DNA of 64,000 nucleotides from Glossina fuscipes (lineage: Eukaryota > Arthropoda > Insecta > Diptera > Glossinidae). Below, piece after piece: positions 36,813-47,749 of this stretch (the first letter of the stretch is position 1; each line of letters starts with the position of its first letter). Under the pieces are notes generated by a model, which searched no databases, was not told the DNA's origin, and saw only the letters and a program-made list of their open reading frames with translations. Location: NCBI RefSeq assembly GCF_014805625.2, contig NW_023998497.1, positions 217,475-281,474 on the forward strand, in the 5' to 3' direction. Both the position numbers and the translations under genes were made by a program.

Positions 36813-38060
36813 GAGGTTGCACAATCTAATGTTGCCGATTAGGAATAATATGTACTTCGCAGAGAAGAAACAAGAAATTCAACAAAGTCTATGAAAGTTC
36901 GTCTATTCGAAGAATCGACTATTAATTCCATCAAATTTTTGGTCAAATCTTTAGGATAATAAACAAATTGGTTTCTAAGCGATTTCGAAAACTTTTTAAT
37001 ATATTCGCTTGAAACAATTGACCATTTGTAGTCTTATGTCCGCAAATTTAATGAGGTCTCCATTACACACAAACACACAAAATGATAAGCGCACTAGTAG
37101 TAGACCCAAAAGAAAAAAAAAAAAATTGATATGTACATATTTTTATTGAAAATAGGCCAACAATTTTTTTTCTTTTTATATTTGTTCTTTTTTGACTCTT
37201 ATGTTATTTGTATATAGGAAATGAAGCCAACGTGTGTGCGTTTATTTCTTTTTATTTTTTTATTTTTTTTGTTTTTTCTTCTCGGTACATAAACAAACTG
37301 TTTACGTCAATACAAATATACATAAATATTGGAAACAAAAATTTTCATAATTTTTTCATTTTTAATTAATTTTATGCAAATGTTGAACAATAAAATAAAT
37401 AAATAAATAAAGAATAAATAAATAAAAAATTTGGCAAAAAAGAAAGGAAGACAGAGAGATCAAAAGCAATAAGAAAATAAAAAGGGTAAATAGGAAATAA
37501 TAAAAAGAAAAAAGTATTTTTCGTTGCTTAATAGCAAAAAAAAAAAAAAACACAAAAACAAAAAACACAACTAAGGAAAACAGCTGATGACGAACACCAC
37601 ACACGAAATTGCATCTAATGGTTATTTCAATGTATGTGTACGCTTAGTATAGATATAAATATGCAGGAAAATCGTTAATGCCTGAACTATGTAGTACAAG
37701 TAGAAGCAGTTGTTGGAGAGGGAACTGGGAGGTGGAAGGCATTTGGACTTTTTCCTTACGAAATTGTTTATAACTAACTGCCTTGGCATGCATGCCAATT
37801 ATATGCAATTACATGATGGTTAAGAATTTTTGTAAAAGACAAGGTAACTAAACGGTAAGAGAAGTCGTATAATGAACAATATAACACATGATTAAACAAT
37901 TGCTGGTGAAAAAAAAACAAGAAAAAAGAAACAACTTAAACTCTCTTCTTTTTTTTTTCCTCCTTTTCCTACGACTGTATGCGCGAAGAGTTGTATAATG
38001 AAAGTAAAATTATATACCAAGGTTGTAAAAATTTATTGTTGTTGTTATTATTGTTACTAA

Positions 38061-38063
<3 letters not shown>

Positions 38064-38101
<38 letters not shown>
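38064..38101 (+). repeat. (AT)n microsatellite
   Basis: Uninterrupted AT run of about 38 nt. Confidence 0.9.
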
Positions 38102-38104
<3 letters not shown>

Positions 38105-38800
38105 TGTTACACAATATATTAGGGTATATAAAAACTTTTCTATTTAAATTATTTAATTAAGATTTAATATTTAATTGAATTACTTTAAACATTTGTAACT
38201 TTCTTTCGCTTTTCACGTTTTCTCTTTTCAAATCAACCAAAACAAATAATCAAAGTTTGCTGTGTTGTTTGTTGCTGCTGCGATTGTTGAGCAAGAAAAA
38301 TGCAGAGAGCGCGAGAGAGAGAATGGGAAATTTCTCACTATCAAGCACACACATATAGTATAATGTTTTTCTTTTTTATTTATTTATTTTTTTTTTGTTA
38401 TTTATTTATTTTTGTTTTTTTTTTTCCTTTTTTTGGATCACGAATTCACAAAAAAAACAACAACAACAACAAGAAAATAAATACTGGTGATTAGCTATCG
38501 ATATGACAACGGGATAGCAAACACGGAAGCAATGTAACCATGTTCTGGCACAGGGTCGGTCAACAGATTGCAGAAAACGGAACGATGGTGGTCAAACCGA
38601 AGCACTCTGCGTGTAATTGCACATTTACCGAGATGTGTATGTTAACACCGTCACCATCACCAACACACTAACATAGTTGTAGAATGTAATCAAATTGATG
38701 ATAGAACATTACTGCCAGAGCGAGCAGCCGCGCGATGCAGAGGCAGTAAGTAGAGTCAAGCATAAAAACACAAAAGAAGAGATAACCACCCCAACAAAAA

Positions 38801-38848
38801 CGACGATGATGATGATGATGACGACGACGACGACGACGACGACGACAA
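38801..38848 (+). repeat. (GAT)n/(GAC)n trinucleotide repeat
   Basis: GATGATGATGATGATG then GACGACGACGACGAC. All frames stay open on both strands, which explains the Thr-, Val- and Arg/His-rich open frames here. Confidence 0.9.
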
Positions 38849-39032
38849 CGACAACGGCTACGATGAAAATGCAACGCAACGTCGATGACAACGATAAATA
38901 TTATAAAGATGTTGTTGCTTTTGTTTTTTACTCTTTAAACACACACACACACATACACACTTCGTCAAACAAGTTAAATTAATTTTCCTAAGTTGTTTTT
39001 GTTTCACGTTAATTTTGCGTTTTTGTTTTGCT

Positions 39033-39036
<4 letters not shown>

Positions 39037-39071
<35 letters not shown>
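39037..39071 (+). repeat. (TTA)n microsatellite
   Basis: About eleven TTA units. Confidence 0.9.
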
Positions 39072-39496
39072 GATTACATTTAATTTCTTTTCTAAGCTTT
39101 AATAGCAGCAGAGATGGCGATAATGTCTTTTTTGCTCTTTATTCCTTCTACACTTTGTCGTTATTAAATTTATGCTTTTAAATATATATATTTTGGACAT
39201 AATTTTGTTTTTTCTTTTTTTTTTTTCTATTTTTGTTTTTCTATTCTTTTAAGTTGGACCGTTAATCGTTCTAAGAACGTAATGCAGAATATGTACATAA
39301 CGCCACTATGTGTGCTTGGCAAGAAGGAAAGAAAAACAAAAAGTCTTTGTATCTGGTTAAATAAATGGTCTTTCGCCTATTGAGCTCAGAGACGTCTTGC
39401 TGTGTATGGCAAACTGGTTGATGTGAAACTGTTCGTAAAAGATAGAGATCACGTATAAAAATGCATGCACAAATACGTTAGCCGTATTTGCATGCT

Positions 39497-39521
39497 AACA
39501 ACAACAACAACAACAACAACA
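39497..39521 (+). repeat. (CAA)n microsatellite
   Basis: Eight CAA units, about 385 nt upstream of the isolated coding-like exon. Confidence 0.9.
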
Positions 39522-39905
39522 GCATTCACTGCAATATATAAACGTCACAATGCTATCTTATGAATGTATATACGTATATATATATATATATATATGAATA
39601 TATGTATAAAATTGTTAAAATTCTCTTTCGCTACATCTCTTTCTTTTTCTCTCTTTATTTGCATTTCTCACATATGTATTATATACACCGAGTGGCAAAA
39701 AATACCACTGCTTTTTCAAAAAAGAAAAAAGAAGTGAGAACGCGTACATATGATGTCTGGTTTCTTTTTGTTTTCTTTTTTTTTTATTTCGATGGAATTA
39801 AAATAACAAAGCAAAAGTTAAAGGATGAAAATAAAAAGCAAAGTTTCCGATGAAATACTAAAATTACTCATCAAGCAAAAAAACGTTTTATTCATTTTGG
39901 AGCAG

Positions 39906-40028
39906 GTGTGTCCAGCCTGAATGCCATGCTTTACCGCGAACTTGACTATTTTTCGGAAAAGGACGAGAAGCAAGCAATGATCAACTCTCTATTAAGCATA
40001 TGGGAGGTCCTACGTTCGCAATTAAAAG
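39906..40028 (+). CDS. Isolated coding-like exon (41 aa), gene unknown
   Basis: A 123-nt block with a good acceptor (TTTTGGAGCAG|GT) and donor (AAAAG|GTAAAAG) and an uninterrupted phase-1/phase-1 frame with protein-like content: VSSLNAMLYRELDYF, then SEKDEKQAMINSLLSIWEVL, then RSQLK. Its base composition is visibly less A+T-biased than its surroundings. I do not recognise the family and found no partner exons in the window. It sits antisense inside the inferred 27-kb FBXL20 intron. It could be a symmetric cassette exon of a nested gene with very long introns, or a captured gene fragment. Confidence 0.4.
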
Positions 40029-40119
40029 GTAAAAGAAACGGATATAAACTGATCTTTTGGGAGAAGCGTCACAGTATAAGTGTTAGAGACCTGTGAAAAT
40101 CATTAATATCTAGCAGAAT

Positions 40120-40470
40120 TGTAGCAACCACGTGGGCATGTCACTTGATGGAAGCAATTAAAAGAAATAATTTTTTCTTATGGGCTGCTATACGCGCATT
40201 TCTGTATAGACGGTGACGATTATAAGGCTATTAAAACTTAACCTGTAGTTATTAATTAATAGTTTACTTGCCAATTTTCACCTTTTTAGGGTAAATGGAT
40301 TATAGGATGAATCCTTCGCCCATTTGTGTCCGGCAGATGGACGCGTAGATGAAATAACAGACCGATAATATATATATATCTTATATATATCTTAAACAGC
40401 TTCTAACTCGTGCTTCTGGAGGTTATCAACAGAGAAGATACACAATGCGCTGTAGAATTGCACACTATAC
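40120..40470 (+). repeat. Family C dispersed repeat
   Basis: Shares with 43200-43570 the ordered blocks TTAACCTGTAGTTATTAATT (vs TTAACCTATGGCTATTTATT), AGTTTACTTGCCAATTTTCA (vs GGTTTACACGCCAAGTTGCG) and GTAGATGAAATAACAGACC (vs GTGGATGAAATAGCAGGCC). Nature unknown. Confidence 0.4.
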
Positions 40471-40499
40471 GGTTTAGTTTACAAACAGTATAGCCTGTC

Positions 40500-40720
40500 A
40501 TGGGCCCTTCAAACAAAAGTCGAAAGAGCCATTCTATAGCGATCCAAAGCATTTTTAAAATCGTCTGTCATTGGGTCGAAGTACCGCTCATCAAAATATA
40601 TCAAAAATTGCAACCTGTAGAATGAACACAGGCATATATGACGAGCAGACGGACGGACAGACTTAAATCGATTGGTCTATGCCGAGTTCTTTGGATGTTA
40701 CATAAATACACGCAACTTCA
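40500..40720 (-). repeat. Family A repeat, partial
   Basis: CTCATCAAAATATATCAAAA, ATTGCAACCTGTAGAATGAA, GCAGACGGACGGACAGACTT, GTTCTTTGGATGTTAC in order on the minus strand. Confidence 0.55.
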
Positions 40721-41709
40721 GTCGGTATGCGATCGATTGGGAGAACAAAAGTGGGGTCTAACTCAAGTCTTTAATGATATGAAAATCCTGCGATGTTTGA
40801 CCCTTTGCACTCGAAGTTTTTTTTAATTCGTATTTCAATCCGCGAGCCGCGACCGTCATTTGTCACCACCAACAGCGAAACACCCGAATACTAGTTTTTG
40901 CGATTTGTTTTTGCTTTTATGTTAAGAACTGTAAATTATTGTTGTATAGTTTGAAGACCAATTTTAAATGGCTCCACTCCGGAGTCCTCGAGTGCAAAGC
41001 AAAGCTAATGGAGAAGAACTTTGAATTCAAAGCGTAAGGAATACAAGAAAAAAGGTAAGAAATATCTCTCCGAATTTTTACGAACTACTTATATAATACT
41101 TTGGATTCAAAAATGTACTATCTACCATTTATAGGTGAAGAGATCAAGCTTGAAAACGGTCAATATTCAACGAGAAACTCGCTAATTTGTAATGAGAATG
41201 GAACGTCTAAATATTGTCGCCAATAGCTAGAAACAAGTATTGCTCTTCGTTTAAAACTGAATGAAACGATGATTACCTTCTTTGCAAGAAAAAAAAAAAT
41301 GTAATGACTTTTATATATTATATACTCTGACATTGCAACTGTCCAAGTCAAAAACATATTTCTTATCTTATTTAACATTCAGATGTTCTTCATATTCCAA
41401 GTTATTGCTATGAAAGTCAAAGTTGCAAAGGCTTGAAGCAGAAAATTGAAACTTGGAACTTATGTTTTTCTAATTTAACTCACAGACCCGATTGAAGGGC
41501 CAAGCTTCTTATAGTAGAAATTGTAAGGAATTTCTATTAAAAGATAAATTGAAATGCAAACATTTCAACGAACATATGTTTTAGTTTTTTTATCGAATTC
41601 GCTTAACAGTCGATAGGCACTCATAAAAATTAGGGAATGCGCAATGAAAATGCAAGTTTTTAAATGAAGATTTCGTGAACCTATACAAAGCCTTATTCAA
41701 TTTTTTCCA

Positions 41710-41870
41710 ATGTAAATACCCTACACTATCGTAGAGTTATCCATATATAGATTTTTCAAAATAAGCCGTTATATCGAAAGTGATTGAAAAAGTGGTCCAG
41801 GTTCTTCCTAGGGTGATGTATCATCTTTAATCAAAATATCTTAGAAAAATTGCATAAATTATAAGAACAA
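41710..41870 (-). repeat. Family A repeat, partial
   Basis: AATACCCTACACTATCGTAG, TTTTTCAAAATAAGCCGTTA, AAAAAGTGGTCCAGG, ATCAAAATATCTTAGAAAAA in order. Confidence 0.5.
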
Positions 41871-41967
41871 ATTGGAATTAATAACGGAACTAAATTGACA
41901 CCTAAAGACCTAAAAACCCCATATTACACTTAGAAGACAATTTCCTCTACAGATTTTCATTTCATGC

Positions 41968-42175
41968 CTCATAGCCGAGTGGATATGCGTTAGCGGCTAC
42001 CGACCTGCATTCGCAGAATCAAATCCCTTGCACATTTTGACCACACCTCGTCGACACTATGCTGAGTGCTTAGTCCTTAATCACATAGTACTTATCGACA
42101 GAGGACACTAGGCCTCGCCTCTTTCCCCGCCTCCTAATCTCGTTTCCCACTTCTGGCTTACTGTGTTATACACAA
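41968..42175 (+). mobile_element. tRNA-derived SINE-like repeat
   Basis: Has a tRNA-like head: A-box-like ATAGCCGAGTGGATATGCG and B-box-like CAGAATCAAATCCC about 45 nt apart, followed by a non-tRNA body ending in a C/T-rich stretch. Related heads occur reversed at 21590-21775 and 34335-34396. It does not fold into a complete tRNA, so I call it a SINE relic and not a tRNA gene. Confidence 0.5.
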
Positions 42176-42339
42176 AAATCATTGCTCACAGTAAAAACTA
42201 AACAAGTAAAACAATTATATTCGGTTGTGCGGTAGAGTGTTCAATAAATCAATAGCCTTACATGCTAGCGCTTTAGGATTTTAATCATCAAAGCTTTTTT
42301 CTTTGGCTAAAAAATCAACAATGATAATAATAATGTATT

Positions 42340-43150
42340 CGTTTGTGACCGAGTTTATTATACCCATCGCCGTTAGCCTATATTTTAGAGGGAGCGTGCA
42401 ACTGTTCGCTGTTTTTGTTACATAGGTGTCAGACGCGTTGTGGACGTGTTCTCTCAAAAATTTTTGGTCGTTTTGAAAAATTTGTGCAAGTTTGTAGGCG
42501 GGAATGTTCATTTTTGCGACCGGGAGAATGTTTACCACAGATGACCTGACGGACGTGTTCGATGCATCCCGAATTTCAATTTGGCTAAGAAATTGTATAC
42601 TTTGTGGGGCTTTTAAAGCTTTCTTTTACACTTTATTAAGATATTGGAAAAAATATGAAATTGTGACTCACTGTAACGTTAGGTAGGCGTGGTCAATTTT
42701 TACAGTCAGAGTGTATAGATTTACGTTTTTGTAGATTTGTCTCTGGTAAATTCAATTCAATTTTCCATTCTTTTCGAAAAACAGATATGGTCTCAGCTTA
42801 CATGGTACTGCAGGGGTATCCAAAACTTCTGCCAAGTTTGAAGTCAATGGCTTCATTTTTGCGGCCAGGAGATTGTTTACAAAACATTACACCGACGATT
42901 CAGAATTTGATGCTAATCAAAAATGCATATACTTTGTGGGGTCTATGCAGCTTCCTGCTAGGCATCAAGTATAGTTTCTCATTGTGGCAAATAATCATTT
43001 CAATATATGCTGCAGAAACGAAGTTTGCATGGGAGTTATTAGCTTTTTCTTTCAAGCGATCAATTGCAACGAAAGCACTCAGGCCATGTATCTGGTACAG
43101 TTTTCCCGACGCACATACTTCCCCAAAATACATGTAGGCAGCCAATTGTT
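42340..43150 (+). repeat. Family B dispersed repeat (TTTGTGGGG type)
   Basis: Family B recurs at 49340-49830 and 56160-57240. Shared landmarks: TTTGCGACCGGGAGAATG, GTTTACCACAGATGACC, ATACTTTGTGGGG, TTAGGTAGGCGTGGTCA, CTTACATGGTACTGCAGG. This copy contains two partly duplicated segments (42480-42700 and 42790-43000). Confidence 0.55.
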
Positions 43151-43199
43151 CTTATAAGCCATTACTACAGGTTTGTACTTGTACGTGAGCAGATTGCAG

Positions 43200-43570
43200 T
43201 TGAGAGTTTAAGTAGCAGTCGTGACGCAAAAGTTCAATATTGATATCTGCAAATTTCTGCTAACTATGGCCAAAGGGGATCACGAGTTGTTCAAAAGTTA
43301 ACCTATGGCTATTTATTGAAGGTTTACACGCCAAGTTGCGATTTTTTACGACAATTGTTTATGCGAGTGCTTATAAAAGCGCTCCATCATCATGCGACAC
43401 ACAGATGGGCAGGTGGATGAAATAGCAGGCCAAGAATACATATGTTTCCAGAATCTTCTGTATATCTTTTAAGAGGTTAATTGCGATGAAAACAGTAAGT
43501 CCATGTGTCCGGTAATGTTTTTCTTAATCACGTACTTCCCTAAAATGCACGCAGACAAGACATTGCATCT
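43200..43570 (+). repeat. Family C dispersed repeat
   Basis: Partner of 40120-40470. Its right part (GCGATGAAAACAGTAAGTCC ... CACGTACTTCCCTAAAATGC) also repeats the end of the neighbouring family B copy (GCAACGAAAGCACTCAGGCC ... CACATACTTCCCCAAAATAC at 43065-43135), so families B and C may be parts of one element. Confidence 0.4.
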
Positions 43571-44599
43571 TCCCTCTTTGTTTTTTTTGTTAAAAAAATC
43601 AAACAAAGAAAAATTCTCTTCTTATTTAGAGAAAGAAAGGAATGCTGAGTGGAAAACAAAGAAAAGCGAAGCGTAAATAAAAAAGTTTGGCGTCGAGTTT
43701 CTCATTCTCTACTGGCCATTATTATGGTTGAAGACTGTTTACAGCCACGTATATCAATGCAATGAAATGAGCTTAGAGCTGCAGCTCTATGCTCTGTTTG
43801 GTATTGCGCATAAAGCACATAGGGGCATATGTATGCGTGTATGCGTGTATGCTGGTTTCGTACCCAAAGAATCCCAACTCTCAGAACTAACTAATAATTG
43901 CTTTTTCTTTTTATTGCTGTTGTCTTACATTACTTTTACTGTTATTGTTGTTCAAAATATTTGTTACTGTTGTACTGTTGTCTCTTATCTTCATTACATA
44001 TGCATACATGTTCTTGAAATTTTTTTGTACTTTCGAATAACGTAATTAAATCAAGAAGAAAATAAACACAACTATGAAAAGAAGTTACGGTAAGTGAATA
44101 ATAATATTAAGATATGTACAGAAAATAAATGCAATGAATAAACACAAAGAATATTGTAAGGCTCAGATAATATTGATTTCCAACTTGCCTTCCATGGAAA
44201 CCTACGCTTTCGTGAAGACCATTTTACAGAGCGTTTTCCCATAATTGATTCACATATATATGCAAAGCAATCCGCCTTCTTGGTACAGTATGCTATAGTA
44301 TGCTACAATCGCCTTTCGTTAAGTTTCGACTAAACTAAATTTCATAACAAGCAATACGTCAGAATAGCCTCTGGTGAGTGCCATTCTTTCTGAACGTAAG
44401 AGTAAGACTTTCTCAACATGAAAAAAATCTTTACATCTATGCGTCTATCTGTATGCCTATGCAAGTATCAGCATATCTGTCCATGTGTCCACCTATGAAC
44501 TTTAACTAAAGGTCTGAAAGGGGTCAGGCAAATAGGGTAAGCTATAAAGCTGCCAAAACTCAAAGCTGTATCGAAAACCCTTAAAATCAGCAACCATTC

Positions 44600-44910
44600 A
44601 TGGTCTGGACATGAGAGTACAAAATGATGAGAAGACCTAGCCAAAGGACTAGATTTCTTAAAGCGTTGCAAAAAGTGCTCCGCTACAGTCGATATCCATA
44701 CCGTCGAAGCTGCCTATATCCCGTCAAAATTCTCGACTCGTCTTTCTTTAACCACACTGCCCGCTTTTAGAACAAGCCGCTAGCAATAGTCTTTCCCAAA
44801 GTGCCTGATCGCGCCATTTTCAAGTCGAACTTTCACAAAATCTACTCCCCTTCTCTGTCGCCCTTTTCCTTGCCGCCACCATACTCGCATGTATAGGAGA
44901 CATCCCCGTC
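44600..44910 (+). mobile_element. Non-LTR retrotransposon (LINE) 3' fragment
   Basis: Broken plus-strand frames match the conserved C-terminal tail of jockey/CR1-type reverse transcriptases: an H-P-Y-T-V-E-like start (HTVEAAYIP), RLSLTTLPAF, then AIVFPKVPDRAIFKSNFHKI (the usual W-N-S-L-P ... V-F-P ... F-K-S-x-x-x-x-x-Y pattern). There is an in-frame stop where the Trp-Asn pair is expected. It is dead and 5'-truncated; the start is approximate. Confidence 0.55.
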
Positions 44911-45104
44911 CAGACACTTATCCGTGCTAAATAAAAGCGAAGAGATCCATTCAACAGCATACCATTAACGCAAAGCAACTGGAACCGGCAACGGGAAATC
45001 TCGGGAAAAATTTGAAAATTTCAATATTTCAATATGAAATATTGTGGAAATATTCGGCCCATCTTTGAAAACGTTTTGCAAAAAAGCAAAAGTCGATTCA
45101 GCAC

Positions 45105-45290
45105 AATTTTCTGAATTCTGAACAATTTTCTGAATCGATTTGTCTATCGCCCCGCCTGACGTCTGTCCATTTATTCTTGTGTTCAACCTACTAGTTTTTT
45201 GAATCTTTTTCTAAAATTTGGTAATTAAGTGAAGAGGTTTAGGATTGGCCTTGCCCTACTATAGCATTCTCACTTATCTTGCTGTAGCTA
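45105..45290 (+). repeat. Family A repeat, partial
   Basis: CTGAATCGATTTGTCTATCG, TGACGTCTGTCCATTTATTC, TTGTGTTCAACCTACTAG, GCCTTGCCCTACTATAGCAT, CTCACTTATCTT in order. Confidence 0.5.
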
Positions 45291-45849
45291 TATTTCGGTA
45301 ACTTTCATATACGAAAGCGTCTATCTCTAGCTATGTTTATTGAAGAGATACCGAAACAAGCGACTAGAAGGTAAAGAAAATTACATTCGACCATAACCAA
45401 TCATAATTTTGCCCTTTGTCTGCATTTAAATCTTGCAACATAACTACACCTCCTATAGTAGTAGTCTAAAATATTATGCTAATTGATTGTCATTTATTGC
45501 ATTGCGAGTTTTATGCGCTTTATTCAATCATATTAGAATGCCATGTAATTAATTAGTAACGCTTATGACATATATGTACATATATATAAATAATGTATAA
45601 GATTACAAAATTTATGCACTTTGCATTCACATACAAGCATGGAAAGTGTTTTTAAATACATTTTTCCGTAAAAATTAATTCGCAGACAGAGTGTCAAGTG
45701 CGATGGAGCTTCGTAGCTCGGTATTGAAGAACAATGATCACAAGAATATTAATAAATTTACGCTAGTATTTCTGATAGGGCATACTTTGGTGCTTCCTCA
45801 ATATTTAATGTATTATTATTGTTATTATTGTTACTATTAGTTATAGTCT

Positions 45850-46000
45850 AATAAGTAGAAACACTCTGCCGTACACTACCACGACAAACCATTAAATACC
45901 CAACACCACCCTTCAGATCTTTCATATTATAACCTTTCAGTCTGAAGCGTTCTAGGGGAAGCGGTCGAAAAAGTAGTCCGATCGGAACCATTTCCCACAG
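45850..46000 (-). repeat. Family A repeat, partial
   Basis: TAAGTAGAAACACTCTGCCG, AAACCATTAAATACCCAACA, GGAAGCGGTCGAAAAAGTAG, TCCGATCGGAACCATTTCC in order. Confidence 0.5.
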
Positions 46001-46660
46001 ATTGAACAGATATCCAATAGGCTATTCGGCCACCACCATCCTATCTCTTTCTCTTTCCTGACTGTTTTCACACCGTCATCGTATTACACAAATAGGGGAC
46101 GTCCCATAAGGGACTGATCATGTTTATGCAGTGCAGAGTGTAAGAAGTAGAATGAACACTAACAACTAAGACTGTCGGATCAGTGTAATGTGATTGATGA
46201 ATCCAGGGAATGGAAATTTGGAACGCCACCGTGCAGCAAGTCCGCCCGTCAGCAGCCGCAATACCATTTCGCCTGCTACAAGCTTAAGTCAATATATTTG
46301 GGGTCATATAGAGATAGAATTTTGAGAAATTCCTTTACGAAAGCAGTTTCCAAAATGTCGGCTGACTTATATGGACCAAACCTAACATGATTTATTTTTC
46401 TTGTCAAATATTTATTTGCCACTAATTGTAAACGTAGTTCACACATTAAGAATAGTTAATTTTTTTGTTATCAAAGAGCTTATTATACCTCATTTGCTTT
46501 TGCCGTAAACCAAAAATTAGATCTTGTTGTTTTGTTGTACTCGTCAAGAAGACATTACGTGAGGAAAAAGTAATCACTATGTCCGCAATTTCGCAAATCA
46601 GTTTTCCATGTTGAGTGCAAATCATGGATTTGACTACTTCTCACGGTTAGGCATCAAACA

Positions 46661-47368
46661 AAGGGTGTGAAGATAAATTCGAATTTAACTTAACGGCAAA
46701 GACCCCCATCATTTCTGTTAACAAAACTCTGTTAATGCCTTAACGGAGCTCTGTTAAATAATCAAAATCAATATATAGTTGGATTTGAAAGCCTACTCCG
46801 TCCATATAAAACAACGTAAAATGTTTAAATACTATACTCTGGTATATTACAATATATACTAGTACAATATACACTATACCATGCTGTACTAGTACTACAC
46901 TATAATAGTACTATGCTAGTAGTACATTACACTTGTACTATACTAGTACTATACTACACTATATATAGTATATGGTATAGTATAGCATATATAGTATGTA
47001 TAGCACAGTATCGTATATACAGCATAGAGGTGACATTTTCTAGTTTGGCCGCAGTAGAGTTTCAAATTTGGGTGTCCTTCCATAAGCATTTTTCGCTAGT
47101 ATACAAAATTTAAAAAAATTGTTAAAAGTAGTTTCCATAAGCAGAATTTGAATTTGTTTAGTTGGTTTGAAAGGTAATTTCATATAAATTTATGAAATTT
47201 TTACAAAAATACTTTCCTTCTTTTAATATGGACGGACTAGACTTTCAAATCCAACTATATCTTCATTTTAATTATTTACCGGACCTATGTGAAGACCTTC
47301 ACAGACTTTTGTTAACAGATATGGTAAGTGACTTTGCTAGTTAGATTCGAATTTATCTTCACACTCTT
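46661..47368. mobile_element. 708-bp terminal-inverted-repeat (foldback/MITE) element with target-site duplication
   Basis: The left end begins AAGGGTGTGAAGATAAATTC and the right end on the other strand begins AAGAGTGTGAAGATAAATTC. The similarity continues for about 150 nt inward on both arms (for example ATATAGTTGGATTTGAAAG in both). Flanks are CATCAAACA (46652-46660) and CATCAAAAA (47369-47377), a 9-bp duplication with one mismatch. The centre (46830-47025) is a degenerate TA/TAC-rich simple sequence. No transposase is encoded. An 8-9-bp duplication is compatible with hAT- or P-type transposition or with a foldback element; the superfamily is not settled. Confidence 0.75.
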
Positions 47369-47469
47369 CATCAAAAATTTATTAGAAAATTAATTTTAAA
47401 GTAAAAGACACACCAGTCAATGACTTCGTAATGTCGTTAATAAAATTACCGCTTTTGGGCAAAAAAGAC

Positions 47470-47749
47470 TTTATTAATGAACATAGCCTTCTTGAAGCTT
47501 GATACAATTCGAGAACGATTTGTCGAATCTTTCAAAACACGCTTTGGTTTCGGCGATCATCTCTTCATCATCTATACGTTGTTTTCTATGATCAAAAACG
47601 AGCAAATGTGGTAACCAATTCGGATAGTTCTTTCTCACCCTAAATAGTACACAAAGTGCCTTCCCACATCTTTTGGTGAAGCGCGATAAGCCGCTTTGAA
47701 GACGATGCCGATTGTGACCATATTTCTTCTCATCAAGACCTACAATCAA
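47470..47749 (-). mobile_element. mariner-like transposase C-terminal fragment (M3)
   Basis: An open 91-codon stretch ends DEEMIAETKACFERFDKSF followed by CIKLQEGYVH, the closing pattern of mariner transposases (acidic strand, helix, then Cys-Ile-x-Leu-x-x-x-Tyr-Val). The part before it does not align cleanly, so the fragment looks rearranged or internally deleted. It lies 0.1 kb beyond the 708-bp inverted-repeat element and is of a different mariner lineage from the copies at 977 and 35776, judging by the C-terminus. Confidence 0.5.

Larger units (their letters stand above)
36813..39905. other. Simple-sequence-rich, no gene
   Basis: AAATAAAT tracts, poly(T), and the AT, GAT/GAC, CA, TTA and CAA microsatellites. 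No splice-flanked coding block before 39906. Confidence 0.55.

Noticed and set aside
38668..38982. Open frames rich in Arg/His, Val and Thr on both strands
   Set aside because: All are translations of the GAT/GAC repeat; no splice or start context.
41968..42045. tRNA-Ser/Leu gene
   Set aside because: Only A- and B-box-like words; no complete cloverleaf or proper acceptor stem.
46822..47035. CRISPR-like or satellite array of TAGTAC words
   Set aside because: No fixed period and no spacers; it is degenerate simple sequence in the core of the inverted-repeat element, in an animal genome.
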